From positions 590,691 through 654,690 of the forward strand of contig NZ_LVEJ01000010.1 of the NCBI RefSeq assembly GCF_001648775.1: a stretch of 64,000 nt of DNA, in the 5' to 3' direction. The position numbers and the translations under genes were made by a program. The notes under the pieces are model-generated. The model saw only the letters and a program-made list of their open reading frames with translations, was not told the DNA's origin and searched no databases. This stretch comes from Pseudomonas fluorescens. GTDB lineage: Bacteria > Pseudomonadota > Gammaproteobacteria > Pseudomonadales > Pseudomonadaceae. Below, piece after piece: positions 8,123-16,225 of this stretch (position 1 is its first letter; each line of letters starts with the position of its first letter).

Positions 8123-9163
8123 TTGCTGCGCCGTGTCTTGCGTCCGTTGCTTGATCCTTATCGACGTTACCGGCACGCGCGGCTGATTCATGCGGTGCGC
8201 GTGGCCCTCGGGTTACTGGCAACCATCCTGCTCACCACCGGCATCAACCTGCCGCATGGCGAATGGGCGTCAGTGACCATGCTGGTGGTGATCGGCGGCT
8301 TGCAGCACCACGGCAATATCGGCAAAAAAGCCGCCGAGCGCGCCACCGGCACCTTGATCGGTGCCGGCGTCGGGTTGCTGTTGGTGGCGCAACAGGCGTG
8401 GCTCGGCATGCCGTGGCTGACGTATTTTGCGATGGCGGTGGTCTGCGGTTTCTTCTCTTATCACGCGATTGGCAAGGGCGGTTACACCGCCCTGCTCTCG
8501 GCGATCACCGTGTTCATCGTCGCCGGCCATGGCGACAACCCGATCACCGATGGCTTGTGGCGCGGCGTCGATATCTTGATTGGTATTGCGCTGGCGCTAG
8601 CCTTCTCCTTCGCCCTGCCGCTGTATGCGGTGTATTCGTGGCGCTACAACCTCGCCGATGCCCTGCGCGATTGCGCCACGGTGTATGGGCGGATCATCAG
8701 CGGCCAGCCGGTCAGCGCCGATGAGCATTTGAAGCTGATGAGCCGCCTCGGGGCGGTGATGGTGCAGTTGCGCTCGCTGATGCCGTCGGTGTCCAAAGAA
8801 GTCAAAGTCTCGATGACCGAACTCGATGCGATCCAGCGCAACCTGCGCATGTGCATCAGCACCCTGGAAATCCTCGGCAACACGCGGCCGGATACCAACG
8901 ATCCCGAGGCCATGGCGCATTTGCAATCAGCGCTGAAGGCCGAGCACCGGCAGATTCGTGTGCAATTGATCGGCATGGCCCGCGCGTTGAAAACCGGGGC
9001 TGCACAACGTCTGGAGCGGCCATCGGAATTACCGGACGCAAGCCTTGAAACTCCGGTTTACAACGCACTGGATGGCTATCGATTGTTGACCCGGCAACTG
9101 GCGGCGAACGTTGCCGAGATGCGCCAGCGCCTGGCGAAAACCGCGCCGCGCTGGAACATCTGA
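8123..9163 (+). CDS. FUSC-family membrane transporter (aromatic acid exporter-like)
   Basis: 346 residues from a TTG at 8123. Six hydrophobic segments (about residues 25-170) include WASVTMLVVIGGLQHHGNIG and KAAERATGTLIGAGVGLLL, typical of FUSC/AaeB permeases, followed by a cytoplasmic helical half. The protein is about half the length of AaeB. The same frame reads upstream without a stop to a CTG at 8090 (then STYSTHRLPPLL), which has GCGAGG six bases before it, so the true start may be this CTG. It is third in the efflux operon. Confidence 0.82.
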   Translation: MLRRVLRPLLDPYRRYRHARLIHAVRVALGLLATILLTTGINLPHGEWASVTMLVVIGGLQHHGNIGKKAAERATGTLIGAGVGLLLVAQQAWLGMPWLTYFAMAVVCGFFSYHAIGKGGYTALLSAITVFIVAGHGDNPITDGLWRGVDILIGIALALAFSFALPLYAVYSWRYNLADALRDCATVYGRIISGQPVSADEHLKLMSRLGAVMVQLRSLMPSVSKEVKVSMTELDAIQRNLRMCISTLEILGNTRPDTNDPEAMAHLQSALKAEHRQIRVQLIGMARALKTGAAQRLERPSELPDASLETPVYNALDGYRLLTRQLAANVAEMRQRLAKTAPRWNI

Positions 9164-9166
9164 CGG

Positions 9167-10060
9167 TTACTGCGCGGCCAGTCGCCGCGCCTTCAGGCCC
9201 CAGCCCTGTTGCATGCCGGCGGCGGCCAGCAGGATCGCTGCAACACCGATCCACTGGAGGATTTCCAGGCGATGGCCGAAGGCGAACCAGTCGACGAAAA
9301 TCGCCGCGATCGGGTAGATGAACGACAGTGCCCCGGTCAGCGCGGTCGGCAGTTTCTGAATCGCACCGTACAGCAACACGTACATCAACCCGGTATGGAC
9401 GATGCCGAGTGTGACCAGACTGGCCCAGGCACTCGTCGCCTGTGGCAAAGCGCTGAAATGCGCGAACGGCGCCAGCAGCAGAACCCCGGTGCAGACTTGG
9501 ATCAGCGCGATCAGATGTGGCGGCGTGCCGGTCAGGCGTTTGATGATCAACGCCGCAATCGCGTAGAGAAACGCCGCGCCCAAAGCCAGTGCAATGCCCA
9601 GCAGATAGTCGTTACCGCTGCCGCCCTGCGTGCCATGGGCGCTGACGATTGCCAGCATGCCCATGAACGAAATGGCCAGCCAGAACAGCTTCTGCACGGT
9701 GATTTTCTCGCCAAGAAACAGCGCCGCCAATCCGACCAGCATGAACGGCTGCACGTTGTACACCGCCGTGCCGATGGCAATCGAGGCCCGTGAATACGAG
9801 GCGAACAACAACACCCAGTTGCCAACAATCGCCATCCCACTGACCACGGCGAGCAGAAATGTGGTGCGGGTCAGAATGCCCGGGCGCAAGAAGCCGAACG
9901 CCGCGCAAATCAGCAGCAAAGTGCCGGCGCCGAATACGCAGCGCCAGAACACCACGTCCAGCACCGGTTGCCCGGACACCAGCACGAACCAGCCGATGGT
10001 TCCGGATATCAGCATGGCGGCGGTCATTTCAAACGAGCCACGACGGATTGTTTTGTCCAT
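9167..10060 (-). CDS. DMT-superfamily EamA transporter
   Basis: About 297 residues with ten hydrophobic segments and the two-fold EamA repeat (GTAVYNVQPFMLVGLAALFLG in the first half, ALSFIYPIAAIFVDWFAFG in the second). The ATG at 10060 has AGGAG seven bases upstream; the neighbouring ATG at 10063 is equally in frame. It probably exports an amino acid or related metabolite. The Lrp-type regulator is divergent from it (139-bp gap) and is its likely regulator. It converges with the FUSC gene with only 3 bp between, and no terminator hairpin is visible there. Confidence 0.88.
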   Translation of the reverse strand: MDKTIRRGSFEMTAAMLISGTIGWFVLVSGQPVLDVVFWRCVFGAGTLLLICAAFGFLRPGILTRTTFLLAVVSGMAIVGNWVLLFASYSRASIAIGTAVYNVQPFMLVGLAALFLGEKITVQKLFWLAISFMGMLAIVSAHGTQGGSGNDYLLGIALALGAAFLYAIAALIIKRLTGTPPHLIALIQVCTGVLLLAPFAHFSALPQATSAWASLVTLGIVHTGLMYVLLYGAIQKLPTALTGALSFIYPIAAIFVDWFAFGHRLEILQWIGVAAILLAAAGMQQGWGLKARRLAAQ

Positions 10061-10198
10061 CATCAATCTCCTGTCTTTGTGGCAAAAGTATGCCAAGTAA
10101 AGCTGCAAGCGCTCCAGCGCAAAAAGAAGGCTAAACTCGGCATCTGCCTTTTTTATCGTGGGTAGTTTTCGCCAATTGCCTAATGCTGGAGTTTTCTC

Positions 10199-10636
10199 AT
10201 GACTGACGATATTGATCAGATCCTCATCGGCGCCTTGATGGAGGATTCGCGACGCTCACTCAAGGCTCTGGCACAGATCAGTGGCTTGTCGTCGCCAAGC
10301 GTGGCCGAGCGCTTGCGCCGGCTGGAAGAGCGCGGTGTACTCAAGGGCTACACCGTGGAGATCGACCCGAAGTGCTTCGGTTATCAATTGCAGGCGATTG
10401 TGCGGGTGCGGCCATTGCCGGGGCAGTTGCAGGAAGTCGAGCGGCAGATTCTGGCGATTCCCGAGTTCACCGAATGCGACAAGGTCACCGGCGAAGACTG
10501 CTTCATCGCCCGTCTGCACGTGCGCTCGATGGAGCAACTGGACACGCTGCTCGACCGCCTCAATACCCTGGCCGAAACCAACACCGCCATCGTCAAGAAG
10601 ACGCCGGTGAAGCGTCGTTTACCGCCGATGGCATAA
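10199..10636 (+). CDS. Lrp/AsnC-family transcriptional regulator
   Basis: 145 residues. The N-terminal helix-turn-helix (SRRSLKALAQISGLSSPSVA, then ERLRRLEERGVLKGYTVEID) is followed by the RAM ligand-binding domain (AIVRVRPLPGQLQEVERQI, TGEDCFIARLHV). Length is normal for the family. It is divergent from the EamA exporter gene, an arrangement common for amino-acid-responsive exporter control. Confidence 0.92.
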   Translation: MTDDIDQILIGALMEDSRRSLKALAQISGLSSPSVAERLRRLEERGVLKGYTVEIDPKCFGYQLQAIVRVRPLPGQLQEVERQILAIPEFTECDKVTGEDCFIARLHVRSMEQLDTLLDRLNTLAETNTAIVKKTPVKRRLPPMA

Positions 10637-10693
10637 ATGCTTTTTCCGCACGTTTGGCGTAAATTGAGGGTTTTCCGGCGAAGGATTGGCGGT

Positions 10694-11020
10694 ATGAAAG
10701 TTCAGGCAGTGATGCTGGCGGCGTTGATGCTGGCGGGTTGCGGTACGGTCCAGACAGTGGTGCGCAGTGATCAAGCGGCGGCAGACGGTTTGAAAAAACA
10801 GAAATCCTATTGCGGCGCTGTGCCTCGGGTCTACAGCGGTCTGATGTATGATTTTTGTAGCCTGCACGCCCCCTTGGAAGAAGGTAAGAGCGCCGACGAT
10901 TACAACACTGCCGTCCCGGGATTGCTGGTTGACGCGTTGGTCTCCGGAGCCCTCGATACCTTACTGTTGCCCTACACCGTGTACCGGCAAAGTACCGATG
11001 GCAGCATTGTCGTCAACTGA
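10694..11020 (+). CDS. YceK/YidQ-family (DUF1375) lipoprotein
   Basis: 108 residues from the ATG at 10694 (GAAGGA upstream); the open frame from 10637 lacks a signal. The signal peptide ends in the lipobox MLAGC. The family pattern is present: SYCGAVPRVYSGLMYDFCSL, then LLVDALVSGALDTLLLPYTVYRQ. Function in the family is not known; it is an envelope lipoprotein. The AAGGA site lies shortly after the Lrp gene, so read-through from that gene is possible. A terminator follows. Confidence 0.88.
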   Translation: MKVQAVMLAALMLAGCGTVQTVVRSDQAAADGLKKQKSYCGAVPRVYSGLMYDFCSLHAPLEEGKSADDYNTAVPGLLVDALVSGALDTLLLPYTVYRQSTDGSIVVN

Positions 11021-11043
11021 CCTTCGTTGACTATGGCTCAGAC

Positions 11044-11075
11044 AACAAAAAACCCGCCGAGGCGGGTTTTTTGTT
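11044..11075. terminator. Bidirectional Rho-independent terminator
   Basis: The stem AACCCGCC/GGCGGGTT is flanked by A-runs on the left and T-runs on the right. It serves the YceK-type gene on the plus strand and the Bax-inhibitor gene on the minus strand. Confidence 0.93.
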
Positions 11076-11091
11076 ACTTCATGAACTGCAA

Positions 11092-11763
11092 TCAGTCGTC
11101 GCGGCTCATGATGCCGAAGATCTGCAACAAGCTGATGAACAGGTTGTAGATCGATACATACAGGCTGATGGTCGCCATGATGTAGTTGCGTTCGCCGCCG
11201 TGAATGATGGCGCTGGTCTGGAACAGGATGCACACCGACGAGAACAGAACGAAACCTGCGCTGATCGCCAGTTGCAGGCCGCTGATCTGGAAGAAGAAGC
11301 TCGCCAGCGTTGCACCCAGCAACACGAAGAAACCAGCGGTGATGAAACCACCGAGGAAGCTCATGTCCTTGCGGGTGATCAGCACGTAAGCCGACAGACC
11401 ACCGAACACCAGCGCGGTCATCGCGAACGCCGAGCTGACCACTTCAGCGCCGCCCTGCATGCCCAGGTAACGGTTGAGGATCGGGCCGAGCAGGAAACCC
11501 ATGAAACCGGTCAGCGCAAAAGCGGACACCAGGCCCCACGCGGAATCACGGAGTTTGTTGGTAAGGAAGAACAGCCCGTAGAAGCCGATCAGCACCACGA
11601 AAATGTTCGGGTAGCCAACGCGCATCTGCTGGGCAACGAAAGCCATGACGCCGCTGAAAGCGAGGGTCAGCGCCAGTAGGCCGTAAGTGTTGCGCAGGAC
11701 GCGGCTAACCTCTAGCTGCTCAGCCTGCACGCTGTTATTAACTGCGTAATCCTGTTCGCGCAT
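11092..11763 (-). CDS. Bax inhibitor-1/YccA-family membrane protein
   Basis: 223 residues with seven hydrophobic segments. The start has AGGAG seven bases upstream. Family hallmarks are the NTYGLLALTLAFSGVMAF opening helix, GLSAYVLITRKDMSFLGGF in the middle, and a C-terminal helix ending NLFISLLQIFGIMSRDD with acidic residues. E. coli YccA interacts with FtsH; the same link here is only by homology. It is monocistronic. Confidence 0.93.
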   Translation of the reverse strand: MREQDYAVNNSVQAEQLEVSRVLRNTYGLLALTLAFSGVMAFVAQQMRVGYPNIFVVLIGFYGLFFLTNKLRDSAWGLVSAFALTGFMGFLLGPILNRYLGMQGGAEVVSSAFAMTALVFGGLSAYVLITRKDMSFLGGFITAGFFVLLGATLASFFFQISGLQLAISAGFVLFSSVCILFQTSAIIHGGERNYIMATISLYVSIYNLFISLLQIFGIMSRDD

Positions 11764-11840
11764 GGCGACACTCCTGTTGGTTTGAAACGTTCAGTCGCAA
11801 AGATCATAACAGACGCTCTGTAACAAGCCATGCAGAGAGT

Positions 11841-11868
11841 TTGACAGTGTGTTTCATTCAGGTATTAT
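11841..11868 (+). promoter_or_regulatory. Sigma-70 promoter of tRNA-Ser
   Basis: TTGACA (11841-11846) and TATTAT (11863-11868) are separated by 16 bp. They sit 17 bp before the tRNA with a GC-rich discriminator (GGCGCCCGC), as expected for a stable-RNA promoter. Confidence 0.8.
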
Positions 11869-11885
11869 GGCGCCCGCAACGCAAC

Positions 11886-11973
11886 GGAGGTGTGGCCGAG
11901 TGGTTTAAGGCAACGGTCTTGAAAACCGTCGACTGTAACAGGTCCATGAGTTCGAATCCCATCGCCTCCGCCA
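11886..11973 (+). tRNA. tRNA-Ser (UGA)
   Basis: 88 nt including an encoded CCA. The acceptor stem GGAGGTG pairs with CGCCTCC with one G-U. The anticodon loop reads CT-TGA-AA, there is a long class II variable arm, and the T-loop is GTTCGAATC. Confidence 0.96.
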
Positions 11974-11981
11974 TCTTATGT

Positions 11982-12018
11982 ACGACAAAGCCCTGATTAT
12001 TCAGGGCTTTGTCGTTTC
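11982..12018 (+). terminator. Rho-independent terminator after tRNA-Ser
   Basis: A perfect 15-bp stem, ACGACAAAGCCCTGA/TCAGGGCTTTGTCGT, with a TTAT loop begins eight bases after the tRNA. The T-tract is short. Confidence 0.85.
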
Positions 12019-12239
12019 TGGGGTTCTGGTTTTTTACTCTGCACGCATCATTCGTTTGCGCACCTTCTTCAAGGTGAAGACCAAGGGCTGCCCTTGCCAA
12101 AACTCCCTGTTTTTCTGCGTGGGCCTGATCAGGCCGGGACAACCGGCGCAGCGGGCTTTTTGATCCCCGTAAACCGAGATCCCTTCCTATGATCAAATTG
12201 CAGGAAAGCGCAAACGCCTTCCTTTAAGAACAGAAGAGT
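12019..12239. other. Non-coding spacer between tRNA-Ser terminator and avidin-family gene
   Basis: No convincing gene is present. A 61-codon open frame from 11978 begins inside the tRNA terminator and is not believed. Position downstream of a tRNA and next to an atypical gene fits an old insertion point, but no repeated tRNA end or integrase remains. Confidence 0.4.
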
Positions 12240-12638
12240 TCAACGATGGAATGTATCTGCCCCTGTCAGCATTGCACCCCACAGCTTATCGGGCTCATCT
12301 GCATCCTTTACGTTTTCAGCCAATAGCCACATCGTCTTGATAATATCTTTGACACCACTACTCGTGTGCTGCCCCGACCAACTGGTCAACGAGCCATACT
12401 TGCCGAAATTCACAGTGAACGACAGCAAATCACCCGCGGCAAAGCCAACCAGATCAAAGTCTTCAGTAGGATTGGGTGTACCAACACCGGTCCTATATGT
12501 ACCGATAACTTTGCCCGTGGCCGCATCCACGCGTAACTCCATTTCCGAATGAAGTTCATTGCGCCACTTGCCATTGAAATCTACAGCAGGTACGGCAGTC
12601 TCGACCGGGGTCGAAATAGTTGAAAAATGTCTTAACAT
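12240..12638 (-). CDS. Avidin/streptavidin-family biotin-binding protein
   Basis: 132 residues. The start has a very strong AAGGAGG site four bases upstream. The protein aligns by eye with streptavidin over its length, and most biotin-contacting residues are kept: Asn27 and Ser31 (streptavidin N23, S27), Tyr48 and Thr50 (Y43, S45), Ser83, Thr85 and Trp87 (S88, T90, W92), Trp104 (W108), Trp120 and Asp128. The motifs are GKWRNELHS, GTYRTGVG, TSWSGQ, KTMWLL and TGADTF. Trp79 and Trp75 of streptavidin are Phe78 and Phe74 here. There is no signal peptide, unlike streptavidin. Base composition is lower in GC than its neighbours, which suggests transfer. No biotin gene is adjacent. High-affinity biotin binding is an inference. 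Confidence 0.88.
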   Translation of the reverse strand: MLRHFSTISTPVETAVPAVDFNGKWRNELHSEMELRVDAATGKVIGTYRTGVGTPNPTEDFDLVGFAAGDLLSFTVNFGKYGSLTSWSGQHTSSGVKDIIKTMWLLAENVKDADEPDKLWGAMLTGADTFHR

Positions 12639-12928
12639 GTTGCCTCCTTGCCCACTATTAATTGGACTGTGTTGCCGTAATCAGTACGAATCAAAAGGCT
12701 GTCTTCTGTAATCGTCAGAACCGTCAATGCGGCCACCTTACGCTAGCTCAAATCGCCAGAGTTGCAAAAAACCGAAAACCCGCTCTACGGGTTGGCCTCA
12801 AGCGATGCACTGCCTGCCATTCCCCCTTAAATTCTGGCTGAGTGAAAGTAGCTAAGCCCCCCCCCTGAAAACCGGGTAAATTCACGGCGAAAAAGGCGGC
12901 CAGATGTACTTTGAAGGATGAATCCTGA
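12639..12928. other. AT-richer non-coding spacer
   Basis: This divergent region lies between the avidin-family gene and the small gene at 12929. Open frames here on the minus strand (to 13179 and 13135) run antisense to the small gene and lack family features. No repeat or RNA was recognised. Confidence 0.35.
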
Positions 12929-13138
12929 ATGCCGAAGAAACCACCATCCCCTAAAGACAACGCCACCGCAGCAGACATCGAGCGCTCGATCCAGGCCCTG
13001 AACAAAATGGCCGAACGCCTCTGGGGCGAAGGCCGAGAAGCCGAGGCCAAGGCCCTGCTCGATGCCCTGGATGCGTTGAACCGGGCGCTGGACCGAATCA
13101 GAATTGGCGAAAGTCGCAGGGTCGTGACGCTGCACTGA
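12929..13138 (+). CDS. Small conserved-looking hypothetical protein
   Basis: 69 residues, not recognised as a named family. It starts at an ATG with AAGGA about ten bases upstream. After a Lys/Pro-rich N-terminus it is almost all helix, with an amphipathic Ala/Leu/Glu pattern (IERSIQALNKMAERLWGEG, then EAKALLDALDALNRALDRI) that could dimerise. The strong codon bias matches the genome, unlike the antisense frames. Confidence 0.6.
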   Translation: MPKKPPSPKDNATAADIERSIQALNKMAERLWGEGREAEAKALLDALDALNRALDRIRIGESRRVVTLH

Positions 13139-13205
13139 AGAGTGGAATCTGGAACTGGCTCATGAATCAGCCGTGCCAACGTGGCACGGCCAAGGATGAA
13201 CGCTG

Positions 13206-13376
13206 ATGCGTGCGATAAAAACCTTCTTCGGTATTCTGTTGTTACTGTGCGGTTTCGACTTCACCTACGAAAAACCCCGCAGGGTTTTTACTGCGGGGTT
13301 CGTCAGGTTGTGCGTGGTGGTCGCTATTGCAGAGTTGCTGACGCTGCACATGATTTATTACGGTCCGACGCGTTAG
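13206..13376 (+). CDS. Possible 56-residue membrane protein
   Basis: The ATG at 13206 has AAGGA nine bases upstream, and the frame ends at TAG 13374-13376, 3 bp before the convergent cupin gene's stop. It predicts two hydrophobic segments (about residues 4-18, KTFFGILLLLCGFDF, and 33-52, RLCVVVAIAELLTLHMIYYG). Against it, the terminator of the cupin gene lies inside it on the other strand, and the length is marginal. No family was recognised. Confidence 0.4.
   Translation: MRAIKTFFGILLLLCGFDFTYEKPRRVFTAGFVRLCVVVAIAELLTLHMIYYGPTR
13268..13302 (-). terminator. Rho-independent terminator of the cupin gene
   Basis: The stem AACCCCGCAG/CTGCGGGGTT has an eight-base loop. On the minus strand it runs into TTTTT. 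It lies about 80 bp past the cupin stop. Confidence 0.75.
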
Positions 13377-13378
13377 CG

Positions 13379-13792
13379 CTACGGCTTGAGAATCAGCACC
13401 GGCTCACCCTTCTTGACGATGTAAGTCGCCAGCTCCGAGCCTTTGTCTGCGCCAACATTCTTCGCAACATGCGCCACCCCTTCCGGGATAAACAACGAAT
13501 CCCCCGCCTTCAACGTGACCGGCGCCCTGCCCTCCATTTGATACTCGAACGTGCCGCTGATCACATAGGCGACTTCCACACCCGGATGAGCATGTCGGGG
13601 CGAGGTCACGCCCGGTTCGAAATCGACGCGCGCCTGAATCACCTCGCGCTCGGCGGTACCGAGGTCCTGACGAACCAGATCGGTGCGGCTCAAGCCTTGT
13701 TGCCAGCTCTTGGCCGGCGCATCAGCCGCGTGGGCGACGCCGATCATTGAAGCGAGTAGCGCAGCGCTGGCCAGTAACAGTGGACGAAGCAT
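13379..13792 (-). CDS. Exported cupin-domain protein
   Basis: 137 residues. A signal peptide is cleaved near VAHA/AD (residue 22). A single cupin follows, with motif 1 PRHAHPGVEVAYVISG (metal-ligand His pair and Glu) and motif 2 GDSLFIPEGVAHVAKN. GAGAGGG lies before the start. It acts in the periplasm; the ligand is unknown. Confidence 0.85.
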   Translation of the reverse strand: MLRPLLLASAALLASMIGVAHAADAPAKSWQQGLSRTDLVRQDLGTAEREVIQARVDFEPGVTSPRHAHPGVEVAYVISGTFEYQMEGRAPVTLKAGDSLFIPEGVAHVAKNVGADKGSELATYIVKKGEPVLILKP

Positions 13793-13915
13793 GATGAAGC
13801 CCTCTCGAACATAGTGGTGTGGTGGCCTCTACTTTGAGCGGGGCATGTAGGAAGGATGTGTCGCAAAGCCTGAGTTTAGTGTTCACATGTGTATCCACGG
13901 CAGATAGATACACGC

Positions 13916-14815
13916 TTATACAAAGGCTTTGCCGGCTGACGCCTGTGCCAACAGCCACGTTCTGAAGGCGACAATTTTCTTCGCCTGCGCCGTTTCATGA
14001 GGCGTCACCAGATAGAAACCCAGTTCATCTTTCAAACGCAGATCGAAGGGCACCACCAAACGCCCGGCCCGCAGATCGTCGTCGACATAGGTTGAACGGC
14101 CAATGCACACGCCCTGCCCGTCAACCGCGGCCTGTACCGCCATCATCGCCAGATCAAAGGTCAGGCGCGAGCCGTCAGCGAGTTGCGGCGATTGACCCGC
14201 CGCACGTCGCCACGTGCCCCAGTCACTGGCCGTCACGCCACTGACTTGCAGCAGGGTGTGATTGGCCAGATCCGCCGGCGTGCTCAAGGTCTTTGCCAGT
14301 GCCGGACTGCACACCGGAAAAATCTCATCCGACATCAGGAAATGGGCACGCAGTCCTTTCCAGTCGCCGCGCCCGTAACGAATCGCGGCATCGATCCCGC
14401 CCCGGCGAAAATCCACCAATTCAGTGGACGCGCTGATGCGCACATCAATAGCGGGAAACGCCTGCTGAAAGGACGGCAATCGCGGCAACAACCATTTGGA
14501 GGCAACGGAGACCAAGGTATTGATGGTCAACACACTGTTGTGGCGCGACTCCGATAACGCCTGCGTTGAATGGCGCAGTTCGTGGAACGCTGAGCGAATG
14601 CCGGGCCAATACGCCTGGCCGTCCTCAGTCAGCGCCAGCCCATCCTTGAGCCGCAGAAACAGACTCACGCCCAACTCCTCTTCGAGCCGACGGATCTGAT
14701 GGCTGATAGCGGTTTGGGTGACATTCAGTTCTTCAGCGGCCTTGGTGAAACTCATATGCCGTGCGGCGCACTCAAAAGCTTTCAAGCCATTGAGCGAAGG
14801 AAGTCTGGCGACCAT
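13916..14815 (-). CDS. LysR-family regulator, GcvA-like
   Basis: 299 residues from the ATG at 14815; an ATG at 14833 would add six residues. The HTH is FTKAAEELNVTQTAISHQI in the typical LPSLNGLKAFE context of GcvA-type regulators, followed by the periplasmic-binding-type effector domain. It is divergent from the glutathione S-transferase gene (110-bp gap), which it most likely controls. Confidence 0.88.
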   Translation of the reverse strand: MVARLPSLNGLKAFECAARHMSFTKAAEELNVTQTAISHQIRRLEEELGVSLFLRLKDGLALTEDGQAYWPGIRSAFHELRHSTQALSESRHNSVLTINTLVSVASKWLLPRLPSFQQAFPAIDVRISASTELVDFRRGGIDAAIRYGRGDWKGLRAHFLMSDEIFPVCSPALAKTLSTPADLANHTLLQVSGVTASDWGTWRRAAGQSPQLADGSRLTFDLAMMAVQAAVDGQGVCIGRSTYVDDDLRAGRLVVPFDLRLKDELGFYLVTPHETAQAKKIVAFRTWLLAQASAGKAFV

Positions 14816-14925
14816 GGCGAATCCATTACCCATGAGATTTTGTCATACGCTAGCACTGCAAATGACCTTTGCGAAGCCTTGCCGTGGCAATGGATGCTGA
14901 CACCTCCTCACCCACTGGAAGTGCC

Positions 14926-15537
14926 ATGAAACTGTATTTCGCCCCCATGACCTGCTCGCTGGCGCCGCACATTGTGCTGCGCGAATTGGGCCTGCCTTTC
15001 GAGCTGATTCGCGTCAACAACCAGAGCAAGCGCACGGCCGACGGGCAAGACTTTCGCACCATCAACCCCAAGGGTTACGTCGCTGCGCTGGTGCTGGATA
15101 ACGGCGAAGTGCTGACAGAAGGCCCGGCAATCTTGCAGTTTCTCGTCGATCAGGTTGCCGAAAATGCGCTGGCGCCGGCACTCGGCAGTTGGGAGCGGAC
15201 ACGTTTGCAGGAGGACCTGAACTTCATCAGCACGGAAATTCATGGTGGTTGTGCACCGCTGTTCGATGCGCAGATCCCACAGGCGACCAAAACGATGTTC
15301 ACCGACAAACTGTTCAAGCGCCTGGACTACCTGAACCGCAGGCTGGTGGATCAGGACTATTTGCTGGGCACGTTCGGCGTCGCCGATGTCTATCTGTTCA
15401 CCGTGCTGGGGTGGTTGCCAAATTTCAATATCGACTTGCAGGACTGGCCGGCGCTGGCCGCCCACTCGCGGCGGGTCGCCGCCCGCCCCAGTGTCCTTGC
15501 CGCCATAGCGGCTGAAGCGGCGACGCAGCCGGTTTGA
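14926..15537 (+). CDS. Glutathione S-transferase family protein (GstA-like)
   Basis: 203 residues from the ATG at 14926; the open frame upstream to 14869 has no site. The N-terminal thioredoxin fold is MKLYFAPMTCSLAPHIVL (Cys10/Ser11 region of beta-class GSTs) with TINPKGYVAALVLDNGEVL, ending in the cis-Pro and TEGPAILQFL glutathione-binding segment. A helical C-terminal domain contains the FGVADVYLF N-capping motif. The regulator upstream is divergent. Confidence 0.9.
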   Translation: MKLYFAPMTCSLAPHIVLRELGLPFELIRVNNQSKRTADGQDFRTINPKGYVAALVLDNGEVLTEGPAILQFLVDQVAENALAPALGSWERTRLQEDLNFISTEIHGGCAPLFDAQIPQATKTMFTDKLFKRLDYLNRRLVDQDYLLGTFGVADVYLFTVLGWLPNFNIDLQDWPALAAHSRRVAARPSVLAAIAAEAATQPV

Positions 15538-15632
15538 TCAATCCCTAACAGACTGCCCGTGCGCAAACGGGCCATGTCGGCCCCGAAGCTGTAAACTGCC
15601 GCGATCTTTACTCGCTCAAACAAGGGATCCGC

Positions 15633-16013
15633 ATGGCCAACCAAGACATCACTTTTACACCCGATCCGGACGCGGATTCGATTTCTTCGGACGTCACCAC
15701 GTTCAACGGCATCATGGTTTCCACCCAGATCCCGACCCGTGCCGATGGCAGCCTGGAACTGGGCGATATCACCTTGCAGAGCGAATGCACCCTGCAAGCA
15801 TTGAAGGTGGCACTGGAGCGCGCCGGCAGCTCGATGGACCGCGTCATGCACCTGACCATTTACCTCACCGACATGGCCGATCGCGCCGCGTTCAACGAGG
15901 TTTACAAGCGTTTCTTTGCCAAGCCATGGCCGGTGCGTGCCGCAGTCGGCGTCGCCTCCCTGGCGGTTGAAGGCATGCGTGTGGAAGTGACCGCGATGGC
16001 GGCCAAGGCCTGA
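15633..16013 (+). CDS. RidA-family protein (enamine/imine deaminase-like)
   Basis: 126 residues, the family's usual length. RidA proteins hydrolyse reactive 2-aminoacrylate-type intermediates. The signature arginine is present in PWPVRAAVGVASLAVEGMRVEVTAMA, with trimer-type strand patterns before it. AAGGGATC lies before the ATG. A second RidA paralogue lies at 28.6 kb. Confidence 0.9.
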   Translation: MANQDITFTPDPDADSISSDVTTFNGIMVSTQIPTRADGSLELGDITLQSECTLQALKVALERAGSSMDRVMHLTIYLTDMADRAAFNEVYKRFFAKPWPVRAAVGVASLAVEGMRVEVTAMAAKA

Positions 16014-16028
16014 CTTCACACCGCAAAA

Positions 16029-16126
16029 CCCTGTGGGAGCGAGCCTGCTCGCGAAGGCTTCAGTTCAGGCACCATTGATGCTGAATGTGATGGCCCCTTC
16101 GCGAGCAGGCTCGCTCCCACAAGGGG
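16029..16126. repeat. REPIN: two inverted REP sequences
   Basis: CCCTGTGGGAGCGAGCCTGC is mirrored by GCAGGCTCGCTCCCACAAGG across a roughly 40-bp spacer. It lies between the RidA gene and rlhA. Confidence 0.92.
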
Positions 16127-16225
16127 TTGTGCGGTGTCAGTTGCCATCGGGCAGCACAGGCGTGCCGGGCGCGCGTTTCACGGGTAGAATGCGCGGCTAA
16201 CCGTGACAGCCTGACTAAAAAAACT

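Noticed and set aside
11978..12163. 61-codon frame after tRNA-Ser
   Set aside because: Starts inside the terminator hairpin and has no support.
11886..12638. tRNA-associated genomic island carrying the avidin gene
   Set aside because: Attractive by position, but no integrase, no direct repeat of the tRNA 3' end and only one atypical gene were seen.
12748..13179. Minus-strand open frames opposite the small gene at 12929
   Set aside because: Codon bias and start site favour the plus-strand 69-residue gene.
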